From contig CANREN010000008.1 of NCBI GenBank assembly GCA_947629705.1, forward strand, positions 1 to 64,000: DNA of 64,000 nucleotides, written 5' to 3'. Positions 10,488 to 18,996 of this stretch are shown here, piece by piece. Within the stretch, counting starts at the first letter, position 1; each line of letters starts with the position of its first letter. A program made the position numbers and the translations under genes. The notes beneath the pieces are model-generated. The model searched no databases, was not told the DNA's origin, and was given only the letters and a program-made list of their open reading frames with translations. This DNA is from an uncultured Alistipes sp. GTDB lineage: Bacteria; Bacteroidota; Bacteroidia; Bacteroidales; Rikenellaceae.

Positions 10488-11777
10488 TTACAGGTATTCG
10501 ATCGTCTGTTCGAGCCCCGTACTGTGCGAACCTTTTATTAAGATGAGCGCATCCGATAGGGGAGAAGCCTTGAGTGCCGCCGCAAGCTCCGTCCGCGAAG
10601 GATAGAGCGAAATCCGTTCCGGCTGTTCCATTTGCGGATGATGAGGCGCCTCCTGCGGAGCGGCCTCTGCGAGCGAAGCGTATGCCTGTGCGAACTCCGG
10701 CCCGACTAAAAGCACCCGCACATCCGGATGCCGGGCCGCTAACCGGAGGATATCGGTATGCTCTTGCAGCGACCATTCGCCCAACTCGAGCATGTCGCCC
10801 AAAATCAGGATGCGCCGTGTGCGGGAATCCAGCGGACGGTTCAAAAAGTGCTCGATCGAAGCCCGCATACTCGATGGATTGGCGTTGTAGCAATCGACGA
10901 TCAACGTGTTTCGCTGCGTTTCGAGACGCTGCGAACGGTGATTTTCGGGCCGGTAACCGGCTATGGCCCGCCGGATGTTTTCGTCCGGAACGCCGAACCG
11001 GCGTCCGATCACGATGGCGGCGGCGATATTGAACCGGTTGTAATCGCCCTCCAACCGGCTCTCGAATCCGTCGGCGATCGACGCGGCGTAACGTTCCGCA
11101 TGAAGACGAGGATGCCCGGCGATCATTTCGTTCAGGATCGGGTCTTCGTCGCGGACGAATGCCCAACCGCCCGAATCGTCGAGAAAATCGTAGAGCTCGC
11201 CTTTGCCGCGCCGTACCCCCTCGGGGCCGCCGAAGCCCGCCAAATGGCAGCGTCCGACGTTGGTGAGCACGCCGTAGTCGGGTTCGGCGATGGATGCCAG
11301 CTTCGCGATCTCGCCGCAGGCGCTGGCTCCCATCTCGACGACGCCGATCTGGATGCCGGAGGTCATCGAAAGCAGGGTGAGCGGCACGCCGATATGGTTG
11401 TTGAGGTTGCCGCGGGTGGCATAGACCGTATAGCGTTCGGCCAGCACGCGGCTGACGAGCTCTTTGGTCGTCGTTTTGCCGTTGCTGCCCGCTATGGCCA
11501 AAATCGGGATGCCCAATGCGCGCCGATGCTCGCGGGCCAGCTCCTGCAAGGCCTCCAAGGCGTTTTCCACCAGGAACATGCGCGGGTCGGTGGCGGCGAT
11601 CGCCGGATCGTCCACCACGGCGCAGACGGCTCCCTTGTCGAGTGCGTCGGCTGCGAACCGGTTGCCGTCGAACGCGGCTCCGCGCAGCGCGAAGAAGATC
11701 GAACCGGGTTCGATGCGGCGCGTGTCGGTCGAAACGTGCGGATGTTCGCAGAAAAGGGTGTATAGCCGGTTTTCCAT
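10488..11777 (-). CDS. murF: UDP-MurNAc-tripeptide--D-Ala-D-Ala ligase
   Basis: Adds the D-Ala-D-Ala dipeptide to UDP-MurNAc-tripeptide, the last cytoplasmic step of peptidoglycan precursor assembly. The 429-residue product has the Mur-ligase ATP loop GSNGKTTTKE at 97-106, the central-domain segment VVEMGASACGEI and the C-domain motif DCYNANPSSM. The ATG used overlaps the manC stop codon by one base (TGATG), strongly supporting this start and translational coupling. A longer upstream frame exists but lies inside manC in another frame. The pairing with manC joins envelope-precursor enzymes. Confidence 0.95.
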   Translation of the reverse strand: MENRLYTLFCEHPHVSTDTRRIEPGSIFFALRGAAFDGNRFAADALDKGAVCAVVDDPAIAATDPRMFLVENALEALQELAREHRRALGIPILAIAGSNGKTTTKELVSRVLAERYTVYATRGNLNNHIGVPLTLLSMTSGIQIGVVEMGASACGEIAKLASIAEPDYGVLTNVGRCHLAGFGGPEGVRRGKGELYDFLDDSGGWAFVRDEDPILNEMIAGHPRLHAERYAASIADGFESRLEGDYNRFNIAAAIVIGRRFGVPDENIRRAIAGYRPENHRSQRLETQRNTLIVDCYNANPSSMRASIEHFLNRPLDSRTRRILILGDMLELGEWSLQEHTDILRLAARHPDVRVLLVGPEFAQAYASLAEAAPQEAPHHPQMEQPERISLYPSRTELAAALKASPLSDALILIKGSHSTGLEQTIEYL

Positions 11778-12850
11778 CAGATGTGCTCTTCGCCGTTGTG
11801 GAACTTCACCTCGTCGATGAACTTTTTGATATTCTGTTCGTCGGAGCGGGGACAAATCATCAGCACGTCGTCCGTGTCGACGACGATATACTCTTTCAGC
11901 CCGCAGATGACCGCGATTTTCTCCTTCGGGAGCGAAACGATGCTGCTGCGCGTGTCGTAGAGGTAGCATCCCGCCGACGGAATCGCATTGGCGTAGCGGT
12001 CTTTGCGCGAATGCTGGTAGACCGATCCCCACGTCCCGACATCGCTCCAGCCGAACTCCCCGCAACGGACGTATACGTTGTCGGCCTTCTCCATGATGCC
12101 GAAGTCGATGGAGATGGCGCGGCATTCGGCGAAGGCGGTTTCGACAGCCTGTTGTTCCGCGTCGGTGCCGGCCGCTTGCCGCACGGCGCTGAAAAGCGCA
12201 TGATGCTCGGGCAGATAGTGGGCGAACGCCTCGATAATCGACCGGATTTTCCAGACGAAGATGCCCGAATTCCAGAAGAACTCGCCGCATTGCAGAAAGG
12301 TCTGGGCCAATTCGAGATCGGGCTTTTCGGTGAAGCATTTCACCTTGCTGATGGGCTTCGTATCCGACACCTGGATATAGCCGTAGCCCGTGTCGGGGCG
12401 TGTCGGCTTGATGCCCACGGTCATCAGCGCGTCGTGCGCTTCGGCGAAGCCGAGGCATTCGCCGATGATGCCGCGGAAGTCCTCTTCGTTGAGGATCAGG
12501 TGGTCGGACGGCGTAACGATCATGCTTGCATCGGGATCTTTCGCAGCTAATGTGTAGGCGGCGTAGGCGATGCAGGGGGCCGTATTGCGGCCGACCGGTT
12601 CGCAGAGAATCTGTCCCTCGTGCAGCTCGGGCAGATGCTCTGATACGAGCGAGCGGTATTTGCGGTTGGTTACCACAAGGAAGTTTTCGGCGGGAACCGA
12701 CTTCGCGAACCGTTCGTAGGTCTGCCGGATGAACGATTTTCCGGTCCCGAGAATATCGAGAAACTGCTTGGGGCGGTTTTGGCGGCTTTGAGGCCAGAAT
12801 CGGGCGCCGATGCCGCCGGCCATGATGATGCAATAAGTGGAATTTGCCAT
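11777..12850 (-). CDS. Mannose-1-phosphate guanylyltransferase
   Basis: Makes GDP-mannose from mannose-1-phosphate and GTP, feeding capsule, glycan or lipopolysaccharide mannose/fucose synthesis. The 357-residue product begins MANSTYCIIMAGG and has the nucleotidyltransferase signature AGGIGARFWP-x5-RPKQF at 11-30 and VVTPSDHLI further on. The length matches the single-domain form; the phosphomannose isomerase fusion is absent. The start was chosen because the frame upstream enters the divergent promoter region. A TAACTTTG box (minus strand 12880-12887) lies 29 bases before the ATG. murF overlaps its stop codon. Confidence 0.92.
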   Translation of the reverse strand: MANSTYCIIMAGGIGARFWPQSRQNRPKQFLDILGTGKSFIRQTYERFAKSVPAENFLVVTNRKYRSLVSEHLPELHEGQILCEPVGRNTAPCIAYAAYTLAAKDPDASMIVTPSDHLILNEEDFRGIIGECLGFAEAHDALMTVGIKPTRPDTGYGYIQVSDTKPISKVKCFTEKPDLELAQTFLQCGEFFWNSGIFVWKIRSIIEAFAHYLPEHHALFSAVRQAAGTDAEQQAVETAFAECRAISIDFGIMEKADNVYVRCGEFGWSDVGTWGSVYQHSRKDRYANAIPSAGCYLYDTRSSIVSLPKEKIAVICGLKEYIVVDTDDVLMICPRSDEQNIKKFIDEVKFHNGEEHI

Positions 12851-12879
12851 AGGACGTTGTAAGACACACGTTGATTCGA

Positions 12880-12887
12880 CAAAGTTA
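12880..12887 (-). promoter_or_regulatory. -7 box of the manC-like gene
   Basis: Minus-strand TAACTTTG. It lies back to back with the plus-strand TAACTTTG at 12899-12906, forming a compact divergent promoter pair in an 88-base gap. Confidence 0.6.
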
Positions 12888-12898
12888 AAAAAATTTCG

Positions 12899-12906
12899 TA
12901 ACTTTG
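12899..12906 (+). promoter_or_regulatory. -7 box of pssA
   Basis: Plus-strand TAACTTTG, 32 bases before the pssA ATG, in the divergent promoter region shared with the guanylyltransferase gene. Confidence 0.6.
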
Positions 12907-12938
12907 CCGCCTGTTCCGTGAATAATTTGTCCCGAACG

Positions 12939-13643
12939 ATGAAAATAAGGTTGTTTACCATACCCAATCTGCTCACGCTGGCCAACCTGCTCTGCGGCGC
13001 GGCCGCGACCGTAGCGGCGTTGGTGCATCATAACCTGACTGCGGCCTTTTGGCTGATTGCCGCCGCCGCCCTCTTCGACTTCTTCGACGGCTTCGCGGCG
13101 CGCCTGCTCCGCCAGAGCGGCTCCTTGGGCATCCAACTCGACTCGCTGGCCGACGACATTTCGTTCGGCCTCGCCCCCTCGGCCATGCTCTACGCGCTCT
13201 ACCTCGATATGCCCGGCCGGTGGCTCGGTTGCAACGCCGGATTGATCGTCTTTGTTTTCAGCGCTTTTGCGGCGCTTCGCCTCGCCAGGTTCAATATCGA
13301 CGAGACGCAGCACGCCGAGTTCTGCGGATTGCCGACGCCTGCCGCGACCCTGCTCTGCGCCTCCATCGGGATGCTGACCCAGCTGCACGGATGGAGCGTG
13401 CCGCGCGAGTGGGTGCTGGCGCTGGCTGTGGCCGTGTCGCTGCTGATGATCTCGCCGATCCGCATGTTCTCGTTGAAGTTCAGTGGATTCGGATGGAAAG
13501 GGAACGAGTTGCGCTACGCGTTTTTGGCCCTCTGCATCGCGTTGATCGCCGTGTTGGGGCCCTGTTCGATTCCGGTCATCATCGTCGCCTATATCGTGAT
13601 TTCGACCCTGCGCTGGCATTTTGTCCGCACGGAGGGTAAATAA
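12939..13643 (+). CDS. pssA: CDP-diacylglycerol--serine O-phosphatidyltransferase
   Basis: Makes phosphatidylserine from CDP-diacylglycerol and serine at the inner membrane, the route to phosphatidylethanolamine. The 234-residue product has several hydrophobic segments and the complete CDP-alcohol phosphatidyltransferase motif D50-G-x2-A-R-x8-G-x3-D68-x3-D72. The ATG at 12939 was chosen over an upstream start because it lies just after a TAACTTTG box and gives a normal N-terminus (MKIRLFTIPNLLTLANLLCG). The Porin_10-like gene follows after 13 bases. The substrate (serine rather than glycerol phosphate) is inferred from overall resemblance to the short membrane-type PssA. Confidence 0.92.
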   Translation: MKIRLFTIPNLLTLANLLCGAAATVAALVHHNLTAAFWLIAAAALFDFFDGFAARLLRQSGSLGIQLDSLADDISFGLAPSAMLYALYLDMPGRWLGCNAGLIVFVFSAFAALRLARFNIDETQHAEFCGLPTPAATLLCASIGMLTQLHGWSVPREWVLALAVAVSLLMISPIRMFSLKFSGFGWKGNELRYAFLALCIALIAVLGPCSIPVIIVAYIVISTLRWHFVRTEGK

Positions 13644-13656
13644 ACCGGATCGTTGC

Positions 13657-15798
13657 ATGAATCGTCGGCTGAAAAAGATCGTATGGCTCGGGGTGCTGTC
13701 GTTGGCGCTGCCGGCGACGGTCTGTGCACAGCAGCGGTTCAATGCGCGCGATATCATGCGGGCGCAGCAGCAGGGCCGGGGTAACGAGCTCTACGGCTCC
13801 AACCCCTACGAACAGACCGACGAAGAGGGGGAGGGGCAGCAGCATCCGCAGGATACGACCAAAAAGGAGAAACGGATCCGCAAACCGCTCGAATCCTATT
13901 TCTTCAGCGATTCGATCCGGGCTTTGAACAACTTCCAGTGGAATCTTCGCCGCGGGTACAACCGCGTGGAGATTCAGCCGCTCGATACGGTGCTGACCGA
14001 CTGGCGGATCGACTATCCGTTCTATCGCGAAGGGGTGGGCGACATTGCCCAGGGCGGTTTGGGCCAGGCATCGCTGCCGCTCGACTACTTCCGGCGTCCG
14101 CAGGATTTCGACTTCGCGTTCGCAAGCCCCTATTACGCCTATATCTACACAATGGAGAACGTGCCGTTTTACAACTCCAAACGGCCGCTGCTGCGGTTGA
14201 CCTACATCGAATCCGGACAGAAACGCTTCCGCGAGGAGAATTTCAATATCATGCACGCGCAGAACGTCTCGCCGACGACCGGTTTCAATGTCGACTACAA
14301 GGCCCGCGGCACGCGCGGCCAATACTTGTGGTCGCGGACGAAGAACCACAATCTGTCGGTCGCCGTCAGCCATACAGGGAAACGCTATGCCGTTCATGCG
14401 GGCTTTTTCAACAACCATATCGAGAAGCAGGAGAACGGCGGCGTGGTCGGAGCCTGGGCCATCGCCGATACGACCTTCGAGATGCCCTCGGGCGTGCCGA
14501 CGAAATTGGCCGATGCCAAGGCGCAGAACACCTATCGCAACAATGCGTTTTTCGTTACGCAGTCCTACGGCATCCCGTTGCAGCGGATGACCGAATCGGA
14601 CTTCTCGATGGCTGGCCTTTCGGCCGTCTATATCGGCCATTCGTTCGAATACAACTCCTGGAGCAAGGTATACAGCGATATTCGGGCCTCCTATACCGAC
14701 GAACGCGACCACCGCAATCCCGACGGCAGCTTCGAACCGGCCGAATACGAGTACTACAAGGATTGGTATATCGATCCGTCGCGGACGCGCGATTCGCTTT
14801 ACGAACGGGTCATCTCGAACCGATTCTTCGTGCAGGCGCAGCCGTGGGATCGAAACGGCGTGGTCGGCACGATTGATGCGGGGATCGGCATCGATCTGCA
14901 TACCTATGCGCAGTTCCACCCCTCCGGATACCTGTCGGGCCGTTACGACAAAGTGTCCGAAACCAGCTACTTCGCCTACGGCTCCGTGGGCGGAAAGATC
15001 AAGAAATATCTCGATTGGGACGCGAATCTCAAGTTCTACCCGTCGGGATACCGAGGCGGAGACCTCGCCATCGGCGGCCATCTGTCGTTGATGGGGCTTC
15101 TCCGCGGACACCCCCTGATTCTCGAAGGCCGCCTCTCGATGGAGCGCCGCTCGCCGAGCTATTGGCAGGAGAATCTATTCTCGAACCACTATGTGTGGTC
15201 CGCTCCTCTCGGCAAGGAGAATGAAACTCGTTTCGAGGTCAAGTTCGAAGTGCCCGATTACGCCTTCGAGGCGGGGGTATGGTTCGGATTCGTCGACAAC
15301 AAAATCTATTACGACGCCGACAGCCGGATCGCCCAATCGGACGGAAACGTCAGCCTCACGAGTGTGTATGCCCGCAAGGATTTCCGCTTGGGCGGACTTC
15401 ATCTGGATCACAGGGCATTGTTGCAATGGAGTACGAATCAAGAGGTCGTACCCGTTCCGCTTTTGAGCGCCTTCCTCTCGTATTACTACGAGTTCTGGAC
15501 GGTGCGCGATGTATTGCGTCTGCAAATCGGTTTGGACGGTCGCTTCCATACGAAGTATTATGCGCCCGGCTTCAATCCGGCCTTGTCGGCGTTCTACAAC
15601 CAGCGGCAGATCGAAGTGGGGAACTATCCCTATGTCGATCTGTTCGTCATGGCCAAGTGGAAGCGGATGCGGATATTTCTCAAATATCAGCATCTGAACA
15701 AGGGGCTGTTCGGCGAAGGTGCCTATTTCTCGGCGGCGAATTATCCGCTGAATCCGGGCATGTTCAAAATCGGTCTCTCGTGGGGATTCTATGATTAG
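13657..15798 (+). CDS. Putative outer-membrane porin (Porin_10 type)
   Basis: A 713-residue exported protein typical of the uncharacterised 'putative porin' family of Bacteroidetes. A signal peptide is plain: MNRRLKK, a hydrophobic core, then ATVCAQQ. The mature part has alternating aromatic and polar residues suggesting a beta barrel and ends in SWGFYD, compatible with an outer-membrane C-terminal strand. An acidic, Lys/Glu/Gln-rich segment precedes the barrel (about residues 45-80). The gene begins 13 bases after pssA and leads into a lytic transglycosylase gene, so this plus-strand row serves the envelope. Substrate and pore function are unknown. Confidence 0.85.
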   Translation: MNRRLKKIVWLGVLSLALPATVCAQQRFNARDIMRAQQQGRGNELYGSNPYEQTDEEGEGQQHPQDTTKKEKRIRKPLESYFFSDSIRALNNFQWNLRRGYNRVEIQPLDTVLTDWRIDYPFYREGVGDIAQGGLGQASLPLDYFRRPQDFDFAFASPYYAYIYTMENVPFYNSKRPLLRLTYIESGQKRFREENFNIMHAQNVSPTTGFNVDYKARGTRGQYLWSRTKNHNLSVAVSHTGKRYAVHAGFFNNHIEKQENGGVVGAWAIADTTFEMPSGVPTKLADAKAQNTYRNNAFFVTQSYGIPLQRMTESDFSMAGLSAVYIGHSFEYNSWSKVYSDIRASYTDERDHRNPDGSFEPAEYEYYKDWYIDPSRTRDSLYERVISNRFFVQAQPWDRNGVVGTIDAGIGIDLHTYAQFHPSGYLSGRYDKVSETSYFAYGSVGGKIKKYLDWDANLKFYPSGYRGGDLAIGGHLSLMGLLRGHPLILEGRLSMERRSPSYWQENLFSNHYVWSAPLGKENETRFEVKFEVPDYAFEAGVWFGFVDNKIYYDADSRIAQSDGNVSLTSVYARKDFRLGGLHLDHRALLQWSTNQEVVPVPLLSAFLSYYYEFWTVRDVLRLQIGLDGRFHTKYYAPGFNPALSAFYNQRQIEVGNYPYVDLFVMAKWKRMRIFLKYQHLNKGLFGEGAYFSAANYPLNPGMFKIGLSWGFYD

Positions 15799-15843
15799 CG
15801 TACTGTATTGCACGGTACAAGCTGCCCGCAACACCCAATTTTT

Positions 15844-16533
15844 ATGCTGAAAAAAACGGTTTTAACCTTTGCGTTCTTAACCATCATGACCACTTTTTAC
15901 GGCTTCGACGCCCGTTACGGCGCTGCGGCCGTGTCGCCCGACAACGATTCGACGGCTTACGGCAATCCGTTGTTGCGCGAGGGCGAATACGTGATTTCCG
16001 CCTATGATGCGATCTTTCGCAACATCAGCGGGCGGGAGGGGCACGACTGGCGGCTGATGTCGGCCATCGCCTATCACGAATCGCGTTTCCGTTCCGATCT
16101 CGTTTCGCATCGCGGCGCTCGGGGTCTGATGCAGATCATGCCTTCGGTGGCGCGCCACTTCGCGGTTCCGGCGGAACGGGCCGCCGAACCCGAAACCAAT
16201 GTTTGGTTGGCGAACAAACTGATGACGACCATCCTCGGGTCGCTGCATCTGCCGGCCGAGATACCGGAGCGCGATCGGATGTCGATGGCGCTAGCCTCGT
16301 ACAACGGCGGAATCGGACACGTGAAGGATGCCCGGCGGCTGGCTCTGTTCTATGGTGAGAATCCCGATTCGTGGGAGGTCGTCGCGCGTTATCTGATATT
16401 GGAGTCCGAGCCGGAGTACTACGGAAACGAGGTGGTCGAATGCGGACGTTTTACGGGAGGCCGGCGCACGCTGGCGTATGTGGACGACGTGTTGGGACGC
16501 TACGACAAGTATTGCCGTATGGCCGCGAAGTAA
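15844..16533 (+). CDS. Lytic transglycosylase (SLT/GH23 domain)
   Basis: Cleaves peptidoglycan glycan strands non-hydrolytically. The 229-residue product has an N-terminal hydrophobic signal or anchor (MLKKTVLTFAFLTIMTTFYG) and a GH23 domain. E79 in AYHESRF is the likely catalytic glutamate, followed by SHRGARGLMQIMP and later ASYNGGIGHV, the family hallmarks. It resembles the catalytic part of MltF without the solute-binding domain. The ATG at 15844 gives a proper signal sequence; a more upstream ATG would add 12 residues with no signal character. It follows the porin gene by 45 bases. Confidence 0.9.
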   Translation: MLKKTVLTFAFLTIMTTFYGFDARYGAAAVSPDNDSTAYGNPLLREGEYVISAYDAIFRNISGREGHDWRLMSAIAYHESRFRSDLVSHRGARGLMQIMPSVARHFAVPAERAAEPETNVWLANKLMTTILGSLHLPAEIPERDRMSMALASYNGGIGHVKDARRLALFYGENPDSWEVVARYLILESEPEYYGNEVVECGRFTGGRRTLAYVDDVLGRYDKYCRMAAK

Positions 16534-16560
16534 CGCTGTTCGGATTTCGAATTAAATTCC

Positions 16561-16568
16561 TACCTTTG
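16561..16568 (+). promoter_or_regulatory. -7 box just upstream of the yitT-like gene
   Basis: TACCTTTG ends only 4 bases before the first ATG (16573). Transcription from it would give a leaderless message, or translation would begin at the next in-frame ATG at 16600. Confidence 0.5.
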
Positions 16569-16572
16569 CACC

Positions 16573-17562
16573 ATGATTACGAAAAGTCTGCTTGAACCGA
16601 TGGGATCGTGGGCGTGGTGGCGCTCGTGGTTCCTCATTTTTCTGGGGTGCACCGTGATGGGAACGGGTTTCGTCTTCTTCGTCAACCCCTATAAATTCGT
16701 GCCCGGCGGTGTGTACGGCTTGGGTGTCGTGCTGCACAATATCTTTCCGTCCATCCAGGTCGGTACGTTCGGTTACATGTTCGATGTCCCGCTGATGATT
16801 ATCGCCGTGTTGGTTTTCGGCGGACAGTTCGGTACCCGCACCGTCCTCGCGGCGATGTTTACGCCGGGTTATATGAACGTATTGACGAAGCTGGTCTATC
16901 CGAATGCCGAGGCGATCGAAGCACTCGATCCTGCGCAGTTGTTGGGCGGCCGGCTCGACCTGTCGGACGATCTCTTCCTCGCCTGTCTGATGGGGGCCGT
17001 CATCATCGGTCTCGGCATGGGACTCGTCGTGCGCCAGCAGGCGACGACGGGCGGTACGGATATCGTGGCCATGTTGTTGCAGAAATTCGCGGGCATCAAG
17101 TTCTCCACCGGCATCTTTCTGGCGGACGGATGCGTCGTTCTGGCGGGTTTGATCGTCATCGGGTTCGGTCTGGGTATGGAACAGTCGTCCGGCGAGGGGT
17201 GGCTGCTGACGCTCTATTCGTTGATCATCATCTACACCTCCTCGCGGGTCGTCGCCTACATGCTCGACGGCGCTTCGTACGACAAGCTGCTCTTCATCAT
17301 CAGCGACAACATCGACGGCTTGAAGCAGTTCATCCTCCACGACCTCGACCGCAGTGCGACCTACATCAAGTCGCGCGGCATGTATTCGGGCAAAGACCGC
17401 GACATGATCTTTTTGGTCGTGAGCCGCAAGGAGGTGCGCCAGGTGCAGCACAAGATCCGCGATATCGATCCGAAAGCGTTCGTCGTGGTAACCGATGCCT
17501 ACGACACCTTCGGCGAGGGATTCAAGCCGCTGCCCGATGCGAACACGATCCAGGCGGAATAG
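16573..17562 (+). CDS. YitT-family membrane protein (DUF161 + DUF2179)
   Basis: A 329-residue inner-membrane protein of unknown function. About six hydrophobic segments occupy residues 15-235, with repeats characteristic of DUF161: NPYKFVPGGVYGLG and later TTGGTDIVAMLLQKF. A soluble C-terminal DUF2179 domain follows (ISDNIDGLKQFILHDLDRSAT through DPKAFVVVTD). A -7-like TACCTTTG sits 4 bases before this ATG, so the true start may be M10 (MGSWAWW, 16600). miaB follows after 12 bases. Suggested transport roles of the family are unproven, so no substrate is assigned. Confidence 0.88.
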   Translation: MITKSLLEPMGSWAWWRSWFLIFLGCTVMGTGFVFFVNPYKFVPGGVYGLGVVLHNIFPSIQVGTFGYMFDVPLMIIAVLVFGGQFGTRTVLAAMFTPGYMNVLTKLVYPNAEAIEALDPAQLLGGRLDLSDDLFLACLMGAVIIGLGMGLVVRQQATTGGTDIVAMLLQKFAGIKFSTGIFLADGCVVLAGLIVIGFGLGMEQSSGEGWLLTLYSLIIIYTSSRVVAYMLDGASYDKLLFIISDNIDGLKQFILHDLDRSATYIKSRGMYSGKDRDMIFLVVSRKEVRQVQHKIRDIDPKAFVVVTDAYDTFGEGFKPLPDANTIQAE

Positions 17563-17574
17563 CGAATCATCCAC

Positions 17575-18945
17575 ATGGCGAAAAATTATCCGATGCAATT
17601 CGATAAACATGCGTTGCGGCCGTTGCAGGGCGACGGTCGCAAGCTCTTCGTCGAGACCTACGGCTGCCAGATGAACGTCGGCGATACGGAGATCGTCGTC
17701 TCCGTGATGCAGGCCGAGGGATATGTCTACACCGACCGCATCGACGAGGCCGATATCATTTTGATAAACACCTGCTCGATCCGCGACAACGCCGAACAGC
17801 GCATCTGGGGGCGGTTGGCCGAGATGAAACGCTTGCGCCGGGCCAAGCCCTCGCTGTTGGTCGGCATCATCGGCTGCATGGCCGAGCGGCTGAAAGAGCA
17901 GCTCCTGGAAGGGCCGTGCGGGGTCGATATCGTGGCCGGCCCCGATGCCTACCGCGACCTGCCGCGACTGGTGCGCGAGGCCGAATCGGGCGGCAAAGGG
18001 GTGAACGTCCTCCTCTCTACGGAGGAGACCTATGCGGAGATCGCGCCCGTGCGCCTCGACCGGAACGGGGTGAGCGCGTTCGTCTCCATCATGCGCGGCT
18101 GCAACAATTTCTGCTCCTATTGCGTGGTGCCCTACACCCGCGGCCGCGAACGCAGCCGTGATGCGGAGACCGTCCTGGCCGAAGTACGCAGCTTGTTCGA
18201 AAACGGTTATCGCGAGGTTACGCTGCTCGGACAGAATGTCAACTCCTATCGGACCGGCGAGGTCGATTTCCCCGAATTGATGCGTCGGGCGGCCTCCGTT
18301 TCGCCCTTGCTGCGCGTGCGGTTCGCGACGTCGCATCCCAAGGATATGAGCGACCGGCTGTTGGAGACGATGGCGTCGATGCCCAATATCTGCCGTTCGA
18401 TCCACCTGCCGGCCCAGTCGGGAGCCACCTCGATGCTCGAACGCATGAACCGCAAATATACGCGCGAGGGATACCTCGACCGGATCGCCGCCATCCGCCG
18501 CTACCTGCCCGATTGCAGCATCACGACCGATCTGATCGCCGGATTTTCGGGCGAAACCGAGGAGGAGCATGCCGCCACTTTGTCATTGATGCGCGAGGTG
18601 GGGTACGATTTCGCCTACATGTTCAAGTACTCCGAACGCCCGGGGACGTTCGCACAGCGGCACTTGCCCGACAATGTGCCCGATGCGGTCAAATCGCGGC
18701 GGTTGTCCGAAATCATCGCTTTGCAGAACGAATTGGGCCTGGCCGCTTACCGGCGCAATGTGGGCCGGGAATTTGAAGTGTTGGTCGAGGGCCCGTCCAA
18801 ACGCGATGCCGGCAAGCTGTCGGGGCGCACCTCGCAGAACAAAGTGGTGGTATTCGACCGCGGCACGCACGGCGTGGGTGATTATGTCCGTGTCCGCATT
18901 ACGGGCTGCACGGCGGCGACGCTCTTCGGCGAAGCACTCGATTGA
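17575..18945 (+). CDS. miaB: tRNA-2-methylthio-N6-dimethylallyladenosine synthase
   Basis: A radical-SAM enzyme that methylthiolates i6A37 in tRNAs reading UNN codons. The 456-residue product has all three parts. The N-terminal MTTase domain carries cluster cysteines C31 (ETYGCQMNVGD), C67 (NTCSIRDNA) and C101 (IGCMAERL). The radical-SAM core carries C176-x3-C180-x2-C183 (RGCNNFCSYC). A C-terminal TRAM domain covers about residues 380-450. The motif NTCSIRDNA favours MiaB over MtaB or RimO. It is translated 12 bases downstream of the YitT gene and followed by a DEAD-box helicase, so RNA-modifying genes are grouped here. Confidence 0.96.
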   Translation: MAKNYPMQFDKHALRPLQGDGRKLFVETYGCQMNVGDTEIVVSVMQAEGYVYTDRIDEADIILINTCSIRDNAEQRIWGRLAEMKRLRRAKPSLLVGIIGCMAERLKEQLLEGPCGVDIVAGPDAYRDLPRLVREAESGGKGVNVLLSTEETYAEIAPVRLDRNGVSAFVSIMRGCNNFCSYCVVPYTRGRERSRDAETVLAEVRSLFENGYREVTLLGQNVNSYRTGEVDFPELMRRAASVSPLLRVRFATSHPKDMSDRLLETMASMPNICRSIHLPAQSGATSMLERMNRKYTREGYLDRIAAIRRYLPDCSITTDLIAGFSGETEEEHAATLSLMREVGYDFAYMFKYSERPGTFAQRHLPDNVPDAVKSRRLSEIIALQNELGLAAYRRNVGREFEVLVEGPSKRDAGKLSGRTSQNKVVVFDRGTHGVGDYVRVRITGCTAATLFGEALD

Positions 18946-18996
18946 TCGGATAGGGGGGGGGAAATCGTCCCCTGGTTTTATATTTACTGAATAGAA

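Noticed and set aside
10488..12869. A 793-residue murF fusion
   Set aside because: The upstream part is the manC-like gene read in the wrong frame; murF starts at the TGATG overlap at 11777.
16552..18570. A 672-codon antisense frame across the YitT gene and miaB
   Set aside because: Same composition artefact; both plus-strand genes have complete motifs.
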